DNA from: Rhodospirillales bacterium URHD0017
GTDB taxonomy: Bacteria > Pseudomonadota > Alphaproteobacteria > Reyranellales > Reyranellaceae
Assembly: GCA_900110395.1 (NCBI GenBank)
Contig: FODP01000031.1
Span: 1-64,000 of the forward strand
DNA length: 64,000 nucleotides
Reading direction: 5' to 3'
Both the position numbers and the translations under genes were made by a program. The notes under the pieces are model-generated. The model was not told where the DNA came from, did not search any database, and was given only the letters and a program-made list of their open reading frames with translations. Shown here in pieces: positions 23,781 through 32,718 of the stretch; position 1 is the stretch's first letter, and each line of letters starts with the position of its first letter.

Positions 23781-26690
23781 CTAGGAAACCAGCCAGCCGT
23801 GTCCCGCGCTGCTGGTGAAATCGAGCTGCACGAGCAGGTCGTTGTAATCGTGGTCGCCGCCGCCGTGCTGGTCCTCCCAGCCCCAGGTGTTCAGACCGTA
23901 GTTCCACAGATGGCCGACGGCGCGGCCGTCCACCTGCTCGTTGGCGTGGGCGAAGGCCCAGTAGTGGGCGCCGGTGGTCGCGTTCACCAGCTTCATGGCG
24001 ATGATGTCGCCGGCATCGACCTTGAGGATGCCGGTCTGGCCATAGTTGCCGTAGCCGGGGCCGTTGACCTCGGTGCCACCGCTCGAGAGCTGGTAGGAGT
24101 GCCTAGCCGCCGCCGCCTCGTAGCCGACTTCGCCGGGGTGCTTGCCGTCGACCGTGCCGGCGAGGTCGTCGACCTTGTAGAAGGAGAGCTTCAGGTTGTT
24201 CTCGCCGTTCTGGCGCAGGCGCACGATGGCGGTGACGTCGTTGGCGCCGCCCGCCGTGTCGGCAACGGCCACCGGCCGCGCCACCCGCACTGCGGCGGTG
24301 TCGTTCACGAAATCGGCGAAGCCGAAGTCGCTGGTGAGCAGACCCTGGATCGCCTTGGCCGACGCGCCGTCGACCGACACCGAGACACTCTCGCCCGACG
24401 CCACCACCGTCTGGCCGACCCAGCCGTGGGCGTACTTGTCGAACATGCGCACCAGGTTGGGATCGAAGTCGGATTGCAGCGACTGCTGCGCCAGCCGCAT
24501 GGTCCAGGCGAAAGTTCCCGAGGCGCCGCTGGTGAAGTCCAGGCCGCCGCTGCCGAGTCCGAGATGCACCGAGGCGTCCGACCGCGACATGGTCTGGAAC
24601 ATCAGGCTCTGGTCGGCGCCGCTGTCCCAGCCCGAGCCGTCGTCATCGAGCATCGCCGGGCTGGTGCCGTACATCTGCGTATGAGCGATCGCCGACACTG
24701 CACGCGCCACCAGCGTGCCGTTGGGTGTGCCGAGGCCGGTCACCAGGTCGTAGCCCGGCCCCGCATGATAGCCGTAGCCCGTCGGCGTTATCGGGTCGCC
24801 GTCGCTGGTGTATATGCCGCCCTTCACGAAAGACGAAGTGTTGCTGCCCAAGGTCACGTCGTTGAAGGCGCCCGGCGCGATGGCGGCGGCGATGTAGAAG
24901 AGATCGTTGGCGTAGCCGAGATTGGGCAGGCCCTGGTCATGGAAGATGGTGTCGATCTGCGAGGCGAGTGCGGCCCACAAAGGCGTCGACGCGCTGGTGC
25001 CACCGTCGGCGCCGAGCGTTTCCATGGTGGGCCCCGGCACCAGGTATTTCATGTTGCCGCCGGCATCGGCCGAGACGTCCGGTACACCGCGTCCGGGCAG
25101 CGCCGAGGGATCCGAGGTCCTGGGGTCCAGGCCGAACGCCGTCTGATACCAGGGCGCAGGCCGGCTGGGGTCGACACCGCCGGAACCCGTGTTGTTGTGC
25201 TGGTAGCCGGTCTGGTTGCCCAGCGTCGCGATGGTCGTGCCGGTGACGTAGTAGTTGTTCCACACCGCCTCGACCAGGAACGCGGTGAGGTTGGACGGGT
25301 TGGGCATGTCCGTCAGGCCTCCGGCCATGAGCTGCCACACCGTCGCGCGATCGTGCGCCATCGCCTGGGAGACGATGTCGGTCAGCGTCGAGTCGGCCAG
25401 CGCCGATTCGACGGTGCTGTAGGTCGTGCCGCCCACCATGAAGGCGTAGGGGCTGGCCCGACTGGTGGCGACGTTGGTCAGGCCGTTGCCGTACTGGTTG
25501 CTCGAGCCGCCGTCGCCGGCGTCGTTGAACACCGTGATGTTGCGCAGCGCCGCATCGACGAAGAGCTCGCGCGCGGCAAAGTAGAAGGGCGAGCCCGGCG
25601 CCACTTGCGATGTAAAACCGAACGAGGAGGTGATGACCGATGGGTTGTTGGCATGATCCCAGAAGGCGGACTGGTAGGCGGTGAAGCCGTTGGACTGCGC
25701 CCCGGCCGCGTAGCCCGAGCCGGCATACAGCACGAGCGGACTCTGCGGATTGATCGCCGTGACCACGCCGACGTCGAGCGAGCGTTCGCCGGCCGGATTG
25801 AAGGCCGGCGGCGTGATGTTGGTGGGATACTGTTCGCCGCCGGGAGAGACCGCCGTCCACTGCGCCGAGGTGTTGATGCCGAGTTCGGCGCGATAATGGT
25901 CGAGCAGCGCGCCGAACGAGCCCTTGGGGACGGCCGCGCCGACGCCCGGCTCGACCAGGCCGATGGTGCCGGTTTGCGGCGCGATGCCCGAGGCGGGATT
26001 CCACAGATCGCCGGAGAGCGGGAAATTGTAGTAATTGTCGGCGATCTGCTGCGGCGGGATGTTGGTCGGGCTGGTGCTGGCGTTGCCCAGGCTCTGCCAG
26101 CCTTGCTGGAGCGGCACCAGCGTGCTGTTGCCGTGGGTCGGCAGCGACGGATTGAAGTTGACGGAATTGGCGGCGTTGGAGGTGTCGAACCACACTCCCT
26201 TGACACCGAGCGCGCTTGCCCATCCGTCGGGCAGGGAGAGATTGCCGTCCCAATGCGCGCTCGTGGCGTCGCCATGCAAGGCGAAGCCCGGCCCGAACAG
26301 CTTGTCGATATTGGTCTGGTCGACCTGCACCCAGATGGTGCGCGATTCAGCCGACGAGATATAGCCGCTCGACACGTGCTGTTCGGCCGCGACCTGCGCT
26401 ACCGTCTTGATATGCAATCCCGCGAGATCAGACAGAACCTGGTTGTACTTCGCCGGGTCGGCGCCGTAGGTCGACCACAGCGTGCCGTTGTCGTTCAGGG
26501 TATCGAGTTGTTTGTGGCGCGATGCCCAGTTGGCGTCGAGCAGGGTCGACGGATCGTTCGCCCGGTCGAGGATGAGGGCGACGTTGAGGGTGTAGCCGGT
26601 AAGCAACGGGCCGCCGGACGGCCCGCTGGCGCCGCTGCGCCAGCTCGTGAAATCCATGAACGAAGAGTTCAGCAGCTCGGTATACGGCAT
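23781..26690 (-). CDS. Sedolisin-type (S53) serine-carboxyl peptidase with DUF4114 C-terminus
   Basis: A 969-residue secreted peptidase. A pro-domain-like region (about 30-200) precedes the S53 catalytic domain: E302 and D306 (GERSLDVG), oxyanion Asp near D393 (NDAGDGG) and S566 (GGTSASTP). GPGYDLVTGLGTPNG corresponds to the calcium-site end of the fold (about 655-670). The C-terminal 80 residues carry a DUF4114-type motif (WGWEDQHGGGDHDYNDLLVQ), usually found in calcium-binding, often type I-secreted proteins. There is no N-terminal signal peptide. S53 enzymes are acid endopeptidases that remove their own pro-domain. It is convergent with the giant glycoside hydrolase, which also lacks a signal peptide, so both may share an export route. 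Confidence 0.92.
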   Translation of the reverse strand: MPYTELLNSSFMDFTSWRSGASGPSGGPLLTGYTLNVALILDRANDPSTLLDANWASRHKQLDTLNDNGTLWSTYGADPAKYNQVLSDLAGLHIKTVAQVAAEQHVSSGYISSAESRTIWVQVDQTNIDKLFGPGFALHGDATSAHWDGNLSLPDGWASALGVKGVWFDTSNAANSVNFNPSLPTHGNSTLVPLQQGWQSLGNASTSPTNIPPQQIADNYYNFPLSGDLWNPASGIAPQTGTIGLVEPGVGAAVPKGSFGALLDHYRAELGINTSAQWTAVSPGGEQYPTNITPPAFNPAGERSLDVGVVTAINPQSPLVLYAGSGYAAGAQSNGFTAYQSAFWDHANNPSVITSSFGFTSQVAPGSPFYFAARELFVDAALRNITVFNDAGDGGSSNQYGNGLTNVATSRASPYAFMVGGTTYSTVESALADSTLTDIVSQAMAHDRATVWQLMAGGLTDMPNPSNLTAFLVEAVWNNYYVTGTTIATLGNQTGYQHNNTGSGGVDPSRPAPWYQTAFGLDPRTSDPSALPGRGVPDVSADAGGNMKYLVPGPTMETLGADGGTSASTPLWAALASQIDTIFHDQGLPNLGYANDLFYIAAAIAPGAFNDVTLGSNTSSFVKGGIYTSDGDPITPTGYGYHAGPGYDLVTGLGTPNGTLVARAVSAIAHTQMYGTSPAMLDDDGSGWDSGADQSLMFQTMSRSDASVHLGLGSGGLDFTSGASGTFAWTMRLAQQSLQSDFDPNLVRMFDKYAHGWVGQTVVASGESVSVSVDGASAKAIQGLLTSDFGFADFVNDTAAVRVARPVAVADTAGGANDVTAIVRLRQNGENNLKLSFYKVDDLAGTVDGKHPGEVGYEAAAARHSYQLSSGGTEVNGPGYGNYGQTGILKVDAGDIIAMKLVNATTGAHYWAFAHANEQVDGRAVGHLWNYGLNTWGWEDQHGGGDHDYNDLLVQLDFTSSAGHGWLVS

Positions 26691-26737
26691 TTACACGCCT
26701 CCACTAGCCGACCTATCGCATCAATGGCGTCTCGCTC

Positions 26738-27166
26738 TCAAGTACCGATCGTGAGCAGCAGCCAGGTCCCCGCCCCCAGCCAGGACAGCAGGCCGAGCCA
26801 GCACAGCGACCAGAAGGCCACGATCACCCGCTTGCCGTTCTTGTTCCAGTAGGTGTTGGGATAGAAGATCGCCAGCAGCTCGGCGGCGATCCACAGCGGG
26901 AAGAACGCCAGCGTGATCGGGAATTCGCGGCGGATCGAGCGGCGGATGCCGTCCGACCGTTCGTAGCCGGCGAGCGAGACCTCGGACCAGTCGCTCGAGG
27001 CGAAAGGCGCCTGGGCCGGCGGAGGCAGGTCGATCACATCCGACCAGCTCATGCCGTTCTGCTTCAGCATCTGATTCGATTTCCGGATGGCGATCAGGGC
27101 TTCCGCGTCCCGGTCGCTTTCGGTCATCCGCAGCAGCCGGATCAGCCGCTCCCTGTCGATCGTCAC
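26738..27166 (-). CDS. Small membrane protein, unknown function
   Basis: A 142-residue protein. The N-terminal 40 residues (AEALIAIRKSNQMLKQNGMSWSDVI) resemble the short helical DUF2786-like segment seen in several phage and bacterial proteins. The C-terminal half has two hydrophobic helices (ITLAFFPLWIAAELLAIFY and VIVAFWSLCWLGLLSWLG), so it is probably a two-pass inner-membrane protein. The likely start is GTG 27166. Nothing nearby suggests a role. Confidence 0.65.
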   Translation of the reverse strand: MTIDRERLIRLLRMTESDRDAEALIAIRKSNQMLKQNGMSWSDVIDLPPPAQAPFASSDWSEVSLAGYERSDGIRRSIRREFPITLAFFPLWIAAELLAIFYPNTYWNKNGKRVIVAFWSLCWLGLLSWLGAGTWLLLTIGT

Positions 27167-27292
27167 ACCACGCCCCGCCGCATCGGTTGCACTGTATCAC
27201 GGCACTACGGCTGCACGAGACCTGCGGATGGGTTTCCTCACTCAGATTTGTTGCGAAAGTTTCAACGAGGCGGGCGCGCTGAAACAAGACCA

Positions 27293-27420
27293 CCTCACCC
27301 CGAGGAGCCACGCGAAGTGTGGCGTCTCGAATGCGCGCGGTAAACCGCGCGTGGGTGGGCAATCTGCCTTGCGGTGGCCGCCCTTCGAGACGGGCGCTGA
27401 GCGCCCTCCTCAGGGTGAGG
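27293..27420. repeat. Long compound palindrome, CCTCACCC/GGGTGAGG family
   Basis: A 128-bp imperfect palindrome. The outer arms CCTCACCCCGAGGAG and CTCCTCAGGGTGAGG pair. Inside are the hairpins CCACGCGAAGTGTGG and GGGCGCTGAGCGCCC, a mirrored GTCTCGAA/TTCGAGAC pair and a central GCGCGCGGTAAACCGCGCG hairpin. This plan is well known from Bradyrhizobium-like genomes. It fills much of the gap before the GMC oxidoreductase gene. Confidence 0.85.
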
Positions 27421-27461
27421 CAATTGCCGAATTCGCCGACTTGCCGCACAGTCGTCGTCGC

Positions 27462-29096
27462 ATGGAAACTTTCGACTATGTCATCGTCGGCGCGGGATCG
27501 GCCGGCAGCATCCTGGCTTCGCGGCTGAGCGAGGATGAGAACGTCACGGTCTGCGTCCTCGAGGCGGGCCCCTGGGATTGGCATCCCTTCATCCATATCC
27601 CCGCCGGCTTCATGTACACCCTGGTCAATCCCAAGGTGAACTGGCTCTACAAGTCCGAACCCAGCGAATGGACCGGCGGCCGGGCCATCGCCGCCCCGCG
27701 CGGCAAGACCCTGGGCGGATCGAGCTCGATCAACGGCCATATCTACAATCGCGGCCAGCGACTCGACTTCGACGGCTGGGCCCAGCGCGGCAACCGCGGC
27801 TGGGGCTATGCCGACGTCCTGCCCTACTTCCGCCGCAGCGAACGGCGCATGGGCGGCGAAGAGCTGTTTCGCGGCCGCGACGGCAACCTGCCCATCACCG
27901 ACCTCGATTGGCGCGATCCCCTGTGCGAGGCCTTCATCGAAGGCGCGGTGCAGATGGGCATCCCGCGGAACCAGGATTACAACGGCGCGCAGCAGGCCGG
28001 CGTGAGCTACGTGCAGCGCATCATCGAGAACGGCCGCCGCAAGAGCGCGGCGCGCGGCTATCTGCATCCGGCGATGAAGCGCTCCAATCTGACGGTTCGC
28101 ACCAACGCCCACGCGACGGAGATCGTGCTCGAGGGCAGGCGGGCTGTCGGCATCCGCTACAACAAGGGCGGCCGCAACGGCACGCCGGTCGAGGTGCGTG
28201 CCGCCAAGGAAGTCATCCTGAGCGGCGGCACGGTGAACTCGCCGCAGCTCCTGCAGGTCTCGGGCGTCGGGCCGGCGCCGCTTCTGAAGTCGCTGGGCAT
28301 CGCGGTCAAGCATGACCTGCACGGCGTCGGCGAGAACCTGCGCGACCACTACGCGCCGCGCTTCGTCGCCCGCGTCAAGAACGCCACCACGATCAACGAG
28401 CGGTCCAAGGGACTGCGGCTGGTTGGCGAAGTGCTGAAATACGCAACGGCGCGCAAGGGCATCCTGGCGCTCAATCCGACGCTGATCTACGTGTTCTGGA
28501 AGTCGGACGAGAACGTCGACAACTACGACCTGCAGTTCACCTTCACGCCGGCCTCGTACAAGGAGGGGGTGCAGTCGACGCTCGACGACTTCCCGGGCAT
28601 GACCATCGCTTCCTGGCAGCAACGGCCCGACAGCCTTGGCTACGTGCGGGCCCGCTCGGCCGATCCATTCGAGCATCCGACCATCCAGCCCAACTACCTG
28701 GTGGCCGAAAGCGACCGCCGCGTGCTGCTGGCCGGCATGAAGCTCGCCCGTCGCCTGCTTTGCTCGCCGGCGCTCAGCAAGTACTACGATCGCGAGGAAT
28801 TCCCCGGCCCGCAGGCGCAATCGGACGACGATCTTTTGACCGCCGCCAAGCAGCGCGGCACGACCACCTTCCATCTCATGGGCACCTGCCGCATGGCGCC
28901 GGACAACGATCCGACGGCGGTGGTCGACGACCAGCTCCGGGTGCGCGGCATCGAGGGGCTGCGCGTGGTCGACGCCTCGATCATGCCGACCATGCCGTCG
29001 GCCAATCTCAACGCCTCCGTCCTGATGATCGCCGAGAAGGCGGCCGACATGATCCGTGGCAAGTCGCCTCTCGAGGCGGCGGTGCTGAAGGACTGA
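27462..29096 (+). CDS. GMC-family FAD oxidoreductase (choline dehydrogenase-like)
   Basis: A 544-residue GMC oxidoreductase that oxidises an alcohol using FAD. The ADP-binding motif is VIVGAGSAGSILASRLSE at residues 6-23. LGGSSSINGHIYNRG is the GMC signature 1 region and SGGTVNSPQLLQVSGVGP signature 2. The active-site His is in TTFHLMGTCRMA, and the tail MPSANLNASVLMIAEKAAD completes the site. ATG 27462 gives the normal N-terminus; the open frame upstream runs through a palindromic repeat. The esterase gene follows after 4 bp, so the two form an operon. The physiological alcohol is unknown. Confidence 0.93.
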   Translation: METFDYVIVGAGSAGSILASRLSEDENVTVCVLEAGPWDWHPFIHIPAGFMYTLVNPKVNWLYKSEPSEWTGGRAIAAPRGKTLGGSSSINGHIYNRGQRLDFDGWAQRGNRGWGYADVLPYFRRSERRMGGEELFRGRDGNLPITDLDWRDPLCEAFIEGAVQMGIPRNQDYNGAQQAGVSYVQRIIENGRRKSAARGYLHPAMKRSNLTVRTNAHATEIVLEGRRAVGIRYNKGGRNGTPVEVRAAKEVILSGGTVNSPQLLQVSGVGPAPLLKSLGIAVKHDLHGVGENLRDHYAPRFVARVKNATTINERSKGLRLVGEVLKYATARKGILALNPTLIYVFWKSDENVDNYDLQFTFTPASYKEGVQSTLDDFPGMTIASWQQRPDSLGYVRARSADPFEHPTIQPNYLVAESDRRVLLAGMKLARRLLCSPALSKYYDREEFPGPQAQSDDDLLTAAKQRGTTTFHLMGTCRMAPDNDPTAVVDDQLRVRGIEGLRVVDASIMPTMPSANLNASVLMIAEKAADMIRGKSPLEAAVLKD

Positions 29097-29100
29097 GCGC

Positions 29101-30192
29101 ATGACCGACGCCGCCGACGAACCCGCGGTCGGCGCCGTCAGCCAGCTCGTGCCGGCCACGCTGAAGGCGATGCATGCGCTGGAATTCGCCGGACGGCATA
29201 TCTCGCCGGTCACGCTGCCGCAGATCATCGAGGCCATGGCCGGCCGCGACGACGAGGTGGAGGCAGCGCTTGCGCTCTCGCGCACGCTTGACTGGCCGGA
29301 GCGACTGAAGCCGGTGCGGGCCTGCCTGGAGCCGGCCGCCGAGGCCGCGGCGCGTGGCATTGCCGCCCTGCGCTCGGCCGGCGAGGCCCCACAGCCGATC
29401 GTCGGCGCCTACCGCGCGCTGCGCAATTACGCCGAGGCCGCCCAGGCGATCTATCCCATGGCGGCATTCCTGAAGCCGGTCAGCCAGTTCTTCCTCGAGC
29501 AGTCGGCGCGCGGCGATGCCGATCTGGCTGCCCGCCTCGCCGCGATCGATCCGGCGCGCGAGAAGGTGGGCGTGATCCATGCCGGCGGACCGCCCGGCAC
29601 ACGCGGCGCCTTTTCGCTCTACGTGCCGGAGACCTACGACGAAGGCCGCGCCTGTCCGCTGGTCGTCGCCTTGCACGGCGGCAGCGGCAATGGCGGGGCC
29701 TTCCTGTGGAGCTGGGTCCGCGAAGCGCGCACGCGCGGCTTCGTCGTGCTGGCGCCGACGGCGATCGGCACGACGTGGTCGCTGATGGATCCCGACACCG
29801 ATGGCCCCAGCATCGACGCCATGGTCGAGCATGTAGCCGGGCAGTGGAACATCGACGCCAGCCATCAGCTGCTGACGGGCATGAGCGACGGCGGCACGTT
29901 CAGCTATGTGCTGGGCCTGCGCGGCGGCTGCCGATTCACCCATATCGCTCCGGTGGCGGCCGCCTTCCACCCCATGATGCTGACCTTCGCCGACGAGGCC
30001 CGCCTGCGCGACCTGCCGGTCTACATCGTGCACGGCGTCAAAGACTGGATGTTCCCGCCGCAGCTCGCGCGCCAGGCCGAGCAGACCTTGTCCCAGGCCG
30101 GCGCCAAGGTGACCTACCGCGAGATCGCCGACCTGTCGCACACCTACCCGCGCGACGAGAACGCCGCGATGCTGGATTGGTTTATGTCTTAA
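29101..30192 (+). CDS. Esterase/phospholipase, alpha/beta hydrolase (carboxylesterase type)
   Basis: A 363-residue protein. The C-terminal alpha/beta hydrolase domain (about 165-363) has the oxyanion motif LHGGSGNGG (from 191), nucleophile S262 (GMSDGG) and catalytic His in DLSHTYP near residue 347. It resembles the PHB depolymerase/phospholipase-carboxylesterase group. The N-terminal 150 residues are helical and not recognised. The gene follows the GMC oxidoreductase by 4 bp, so oxidation and ester cleavage may act on one substrate. A dispersed hairpin element starts directly after its stop codon. Confidence 0.85.
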   Translation: MTDAADEPAVGAVSQLVPATLKAMHALEFAGRHISPVTLPQIIEAMAGRDDEVEAALALSRTLDWPERLKPVRACLEPAAEAAARGIAALRSAGEAPQPIVGAYRALRNYAEAAQAIYPMAAFLKPVSQFFLEQSARGDADLAARLAAIDPAREKVGVIHAGGPPGTRGAFSLYVPETYDEGRACPLVVALHGGSGNGGAFLWSWVREARTRGFVVLAPTAIGTTWSLMDPDTDGPSIDAMVEHVAGQWNIDASHQLLTGMSDGGTFSYVLGLRGGCRFTHIAPVAAAFHPMMLTFADEARLRDLPVYIVHGVKDWMFPPQLARQAEQTLSQAGAKVTYREIADLSHTYPRDENAAMLDWFMS

Positions 30193-30258
30193 CAGAGCGC
30201 GGACCTCCAGGTCCGCATCATGATCATGAGCGGACCTGGAGGTCCGCGCTCCGGAAGA
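30193..30258. repeat. Dispersed hairpin element, inverted pair (copies D and E)
   Basis: Copy D (30193-30222) starts at the esterase stop codon with hairpin GCGGACC-TCCA-GGTCCGC. Copy E (30225-30258) is inverted, with hairpin GCGGACC-TGGA-GGTCCGC, and abuts the stop codon of the ROK gene on the other strand. Each copy therefore follows a stop codon in the same relative orientation. The pair may also end transcription of the two convergent genes. Confidence 0.85.
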
Positions 30259-31380
30259 TTAAGACGGCTCGCGCTCGTTCGTCCGGTTGGTGAAGCGGGC
30301 GTTGCCGAGACCGGTGCCGATGGTGAGCACGCCCCAGTGGCGGACGTCGGTCATGTTGGGCACTTCACTCAGGCCCTGGACCACCGCGTCGTTGTGCATG
30401 ACGACCACCGGCTCATGGCCTTCGAGTTGCGGCAGGCGGCGCGTCAGCTCGTGGGCGAGATTGAAATCCTCGCCTTCCCAGTTGCCCGGCAGGTTCTGGC
30501 CGCCGGTGACGATCACGCCACGCTCGTCGATCAGGCCGGGGCAGCCGACGCCGACGAAGGGCGCGAGCTTGAGCTTCTCGGCGGCCGCCAGCTCGATCAG
30601 TTCCCTGGCCATCTTGGCCATCCGCGCGACGGCCTCCTCGCGCGTCGGCTCGTCGTCGCGATGGCGCCAATGCAAATGCTTCCAGACGGCGGCCTTCGAG
30701 ATGTCGCCCTTCTTCTTCATCTTGAGGTCGACCACGCCGATGCGCAGGTTGGTGCCGCCGATATCGGCCGCGAGGATGGCGTCATGGCCGGCCAGCACCC
30801 AGCTCGGCGCCAGCTGCACGGCGCCGATCAAGCCGGCCTTGTCAGGATGGCTAGTGATCGTACGCAACTCGACCGCGACGTTTTCGCCGGCCAGCAGGAC
30901 GGCGGCGCGGCCCATCGCCAGCTCGCCGATGTGGCTGGCGCTCAAGCCGCCGCCGATCACGATACGCTCCGTGCCGTGCCACTTCTTCAGGCGCAGGAAG
31001 CGACCCACCACGGTGGCAAGCTCGACGGCATATTCCTCGACCGCGGTGTGGACCAGGCCGGCCGCCAGCGGATCGCCTTCGGCCAGCATCTTGTCGAGCT
31101 TGGACTTGGAGATCTCGCGGGTCGGGGTGTCGCCGAACGGGTCCTCGCCCTGGGCGCGCAACTTGTCGCGCCAGTCTTCCAGGATGGCGCGGAAAGCGCG
31201 GCCGCTGGCGCGATCGCCGACGAAGCCCTCCTCGTCGCGCAGCTCCTCGTTGTAGGTATCGACCGTCACTGCCGGCAAAACGCGTCCGCCGTGGCTCAGC
31301 ACCGATGACGGCAGAGCAGGTTCGGTGCTGTCGTGTATTACGCTATTGTCAGGAATCGCCCGCCTCCCACCCACGCACAT
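30259..31380 (-). CDS. ROK-family sugar kinase-like protein with swapped halves
   Basis: A 373-residue ROK/ASKHA-fold protein. The phosphate-1 motif DIGGT, normally at the N-terminus, is at 206-210. GVGCPG (277-282), the catalytic Asp in HND (D331) and GTGLG (355-359) follow at the C-terminal end. The segment usually near the C-terminus, with IVIGGGL (141-146) and DKAGLIGA (180-187), lies in the N-terminal half. The order is thus a circular permutation of a standard ROK kinase. The Cys-rich zinc motif of many ROK kinases was not seen. It may phosphorylate glucose or another hexose, but this is unproven. The start is uncertain; ATG 31380 is the first in frame. Confidence 0.8.
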   Translation of the reverse strand: MCVGGRRAIPDNSVIHDSTEPALPSSVLSHGGRVLPAVTVDTYNEELRDEEGFVGDRASGRAFRAILEDWRDKLRAQGEDPFGDTPTREISKSKLDKMLAEGDPLAAGLVHTAVEEYAVELATVVGRFLRLKKWHGTERIVIGGGLSASHIGELAMGRAAVLLAGENVAVELRTITSHPDKAGLIGAVQLAPSWVLAGHDAILAADIGGTNLRIGVVDLKMKKKGDISKAAVWKHLHWRHRDDEPTREEAVARMAKMARELIELAAAEKLKLAPFVGVGCPGLIDERGVIVTGGQNLPGNWEGEDFNLAHELTRRLPQLEGHEPVVVMHNDAVVQGLSEVPNMTDVRHWGVLTIGTGLGNARFTNRTNEREPS

Positions 31381-31475
31381 GCATGGTCACGGGATGTCAA
31401 CGGAACGGCGGGGCCGCGGTTGCCGGTTGGGGCGGTTTCGGACCAAGAGGAATCGCTTGCAACTCCCGCTATCGT

Positions 31476-32033
31476 CTAACGAACGCTCATGACCTTGCGG
31501 GCCTGGCGCACCCGCTCGCGGTCGATCGGCGCGGTGCCGAGTTCGGTCCTGCGCGCCGCCATGCGCTCGCCCGTCCCCAAGAGGTCGAGGCGTGAATGGC
31601 GCAGTCGCGGAAAGAGTTGCTCCTCTTCCTGCTTCATCAGGCGGGATGCCTGCTCGGCGAGCACCGTCACGGTGGCGTCGAAGGACGGATCGTCCGCCGG
31701 CGTGTCCTCGATCTTCTCGATCAGGGCCTGGATGCCGTCATGCTTCACCTGTGCCTTGCCCAGCAGTTCCTTGTCCTCGCCCTCCAGAACCGCGATGGCG
31801 GCCGGATAGAAGACCTCGTGCTTGATCGCCGCATAGCGCTCGAGCGCATGGCAGAGCCTGAGCGCCGCCTTGCCCTTGTCGACGGGATCGGCCGCCTTGC
31901 GCAGGCGCTCGAACTCGCGGGCGAGCTTGTCGATCTCGTTGTGCTCGGCTGTGAGAAGGACCAGCGCATCGTGCGGGTTCAGCTCCGCCTTGCCCCGCTG
32001 GGCGTGCGCGGCCTTCCTGCGCGCAACTGTCAT
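31476..32033 (-). CDS. Hemerythrin HHE-domain protein
   Basis: A 185-residue helical protein with candidate di-iron ligands: H31 (LLTAEHNEID), H62 (LCHALERY), H72 and E73 (IKHEVFYPA), H98 (VKHDGI) and the acidic EEEQLFPRL. This is the HHE cation-binding family, which binds oxygen, nitric oxide or iron. A basic C-terminal tail (about 150-185) lies outside the domain. It is downstream of the CMD-domain gene by about 75 bp and could share its transcript. Confidence 0.88.
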   Translation of the reverse strand: MTVARRKAAHAQRGKAELNPHDALVLLTAEHNEIDKLAREFERLRKAADPVDKGKAALRLCHALERYAAIKHEVFYPAAIAVLEGEDKELLGKAQVKHDGIQALIEKIEDTPADDPSFDATVTVLAEQASRLMKQEEEQLFPRLRHSRLDLLGTGERMAARRTELGTAPIDRERVRQARKVMSVR

Positions 32034-32109
32034 CGTTCCCTCCGCTGGCTGCCGCCGCCCGGAATCAACGGGGTGGCAGAGCGAAAGGTTGCCGCGATGC
32101 CGGGCGGCC

Positions 32110-32718
32110 CTAGGCCTTTTCGGGCGCCGCGGGCTCGCCCAGGGACAGCATCAGCCGGTTCGCCCAGTTGAAGAACGAAGCGGCGTTGATGACGTCGACG
32201 ATCGATGCCTCGTCCAGGCCGACCTTGCGCAGGGCGTCGACATGCTCTGGCCCGAAGGTGATCGGTGTCGCGGTGAGCGCGATGGAGGCCGCGACGATGG
32301 CATTCCAGCGGGCGTCGAGGTTGGTATCCACGCCCTTGTCGAGCAGGCGGTCGACATCTTCCGCACGCTTTGAATAGGTCGCCGCGAACCGGGCATGCAC
32401 GGAGGCGCAATAGATGCAGCCATTGAAGCGCGAGGTCGCGGCGGCGGCGAGCTCGCGCTCGGCGCGCGGCAGGCCAGCCTCGGGATTGTAGAAGATGTCC
32501 TTGTCGGTCTTGGTACGATGCTCCAGCACTTCGGGATCGCGCACCAGCAAGCGGAAGTAGGCCGACTTGGCGCGCGCCGCGTCGACCAAGCCCGCCATGT
32601 GGCGCGCCGTCAGGTCCTGCTCGGCCATCGGCTCGAGCCACGGCAGCCAGTCGAGCATGTCGCGCGTGAAGACCACGGGCTCGACGTGTGGCGGCGTCGA
32701 AAGGATCTTGTCGGTCAT
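32110..32718 (-). CDS. Alkylhydroperoxidase-domain protein, Avi_7169-like family
   Basis: A 202-residue carboxymuconolactone decarboxylase/AhpD-fold protein. The active motif is CIYCASVH (C101, C104, H108), preceded by ERELAAAATSRFNG. Both Cys and the His are present, so peroxidase activity is possible. It resembles TIGR04030, defined by its constant association with a CMD protein (TIGR04029) and a luciferase-like monooxygenase (TIGR04027). Both are found directly upstream here. The start overlaps the previous stop by 4 bp. Confidence 0.85.
   Translation of the reverse strand: MTDKILSTPPHVEPVVFTRDMLDWLPWLEPMAEQDLTARHMAGLVDAARAKSAYFRLLVRDPEVLEHRTKTDKDIFYNPEAGLPRAERELAAAATSRFNGCIYCASVHARFAATYSKRAEDVDRLLDKGVDTNLDARWNAIVAASIALTATPITFGPEHVDALRKVGLDEASIVDVINAASFFNWANRLMLSLGEPAAPEKA

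Noticed and set aside
23715..26852. A 1045-residue open frame on the plus strand
   Set aside because: It is the exact opposite strand of the S53 peptidase gene, has biased Arg/Ala/Val composition and no recognisable domain. High G+C makes such antisense frames common.
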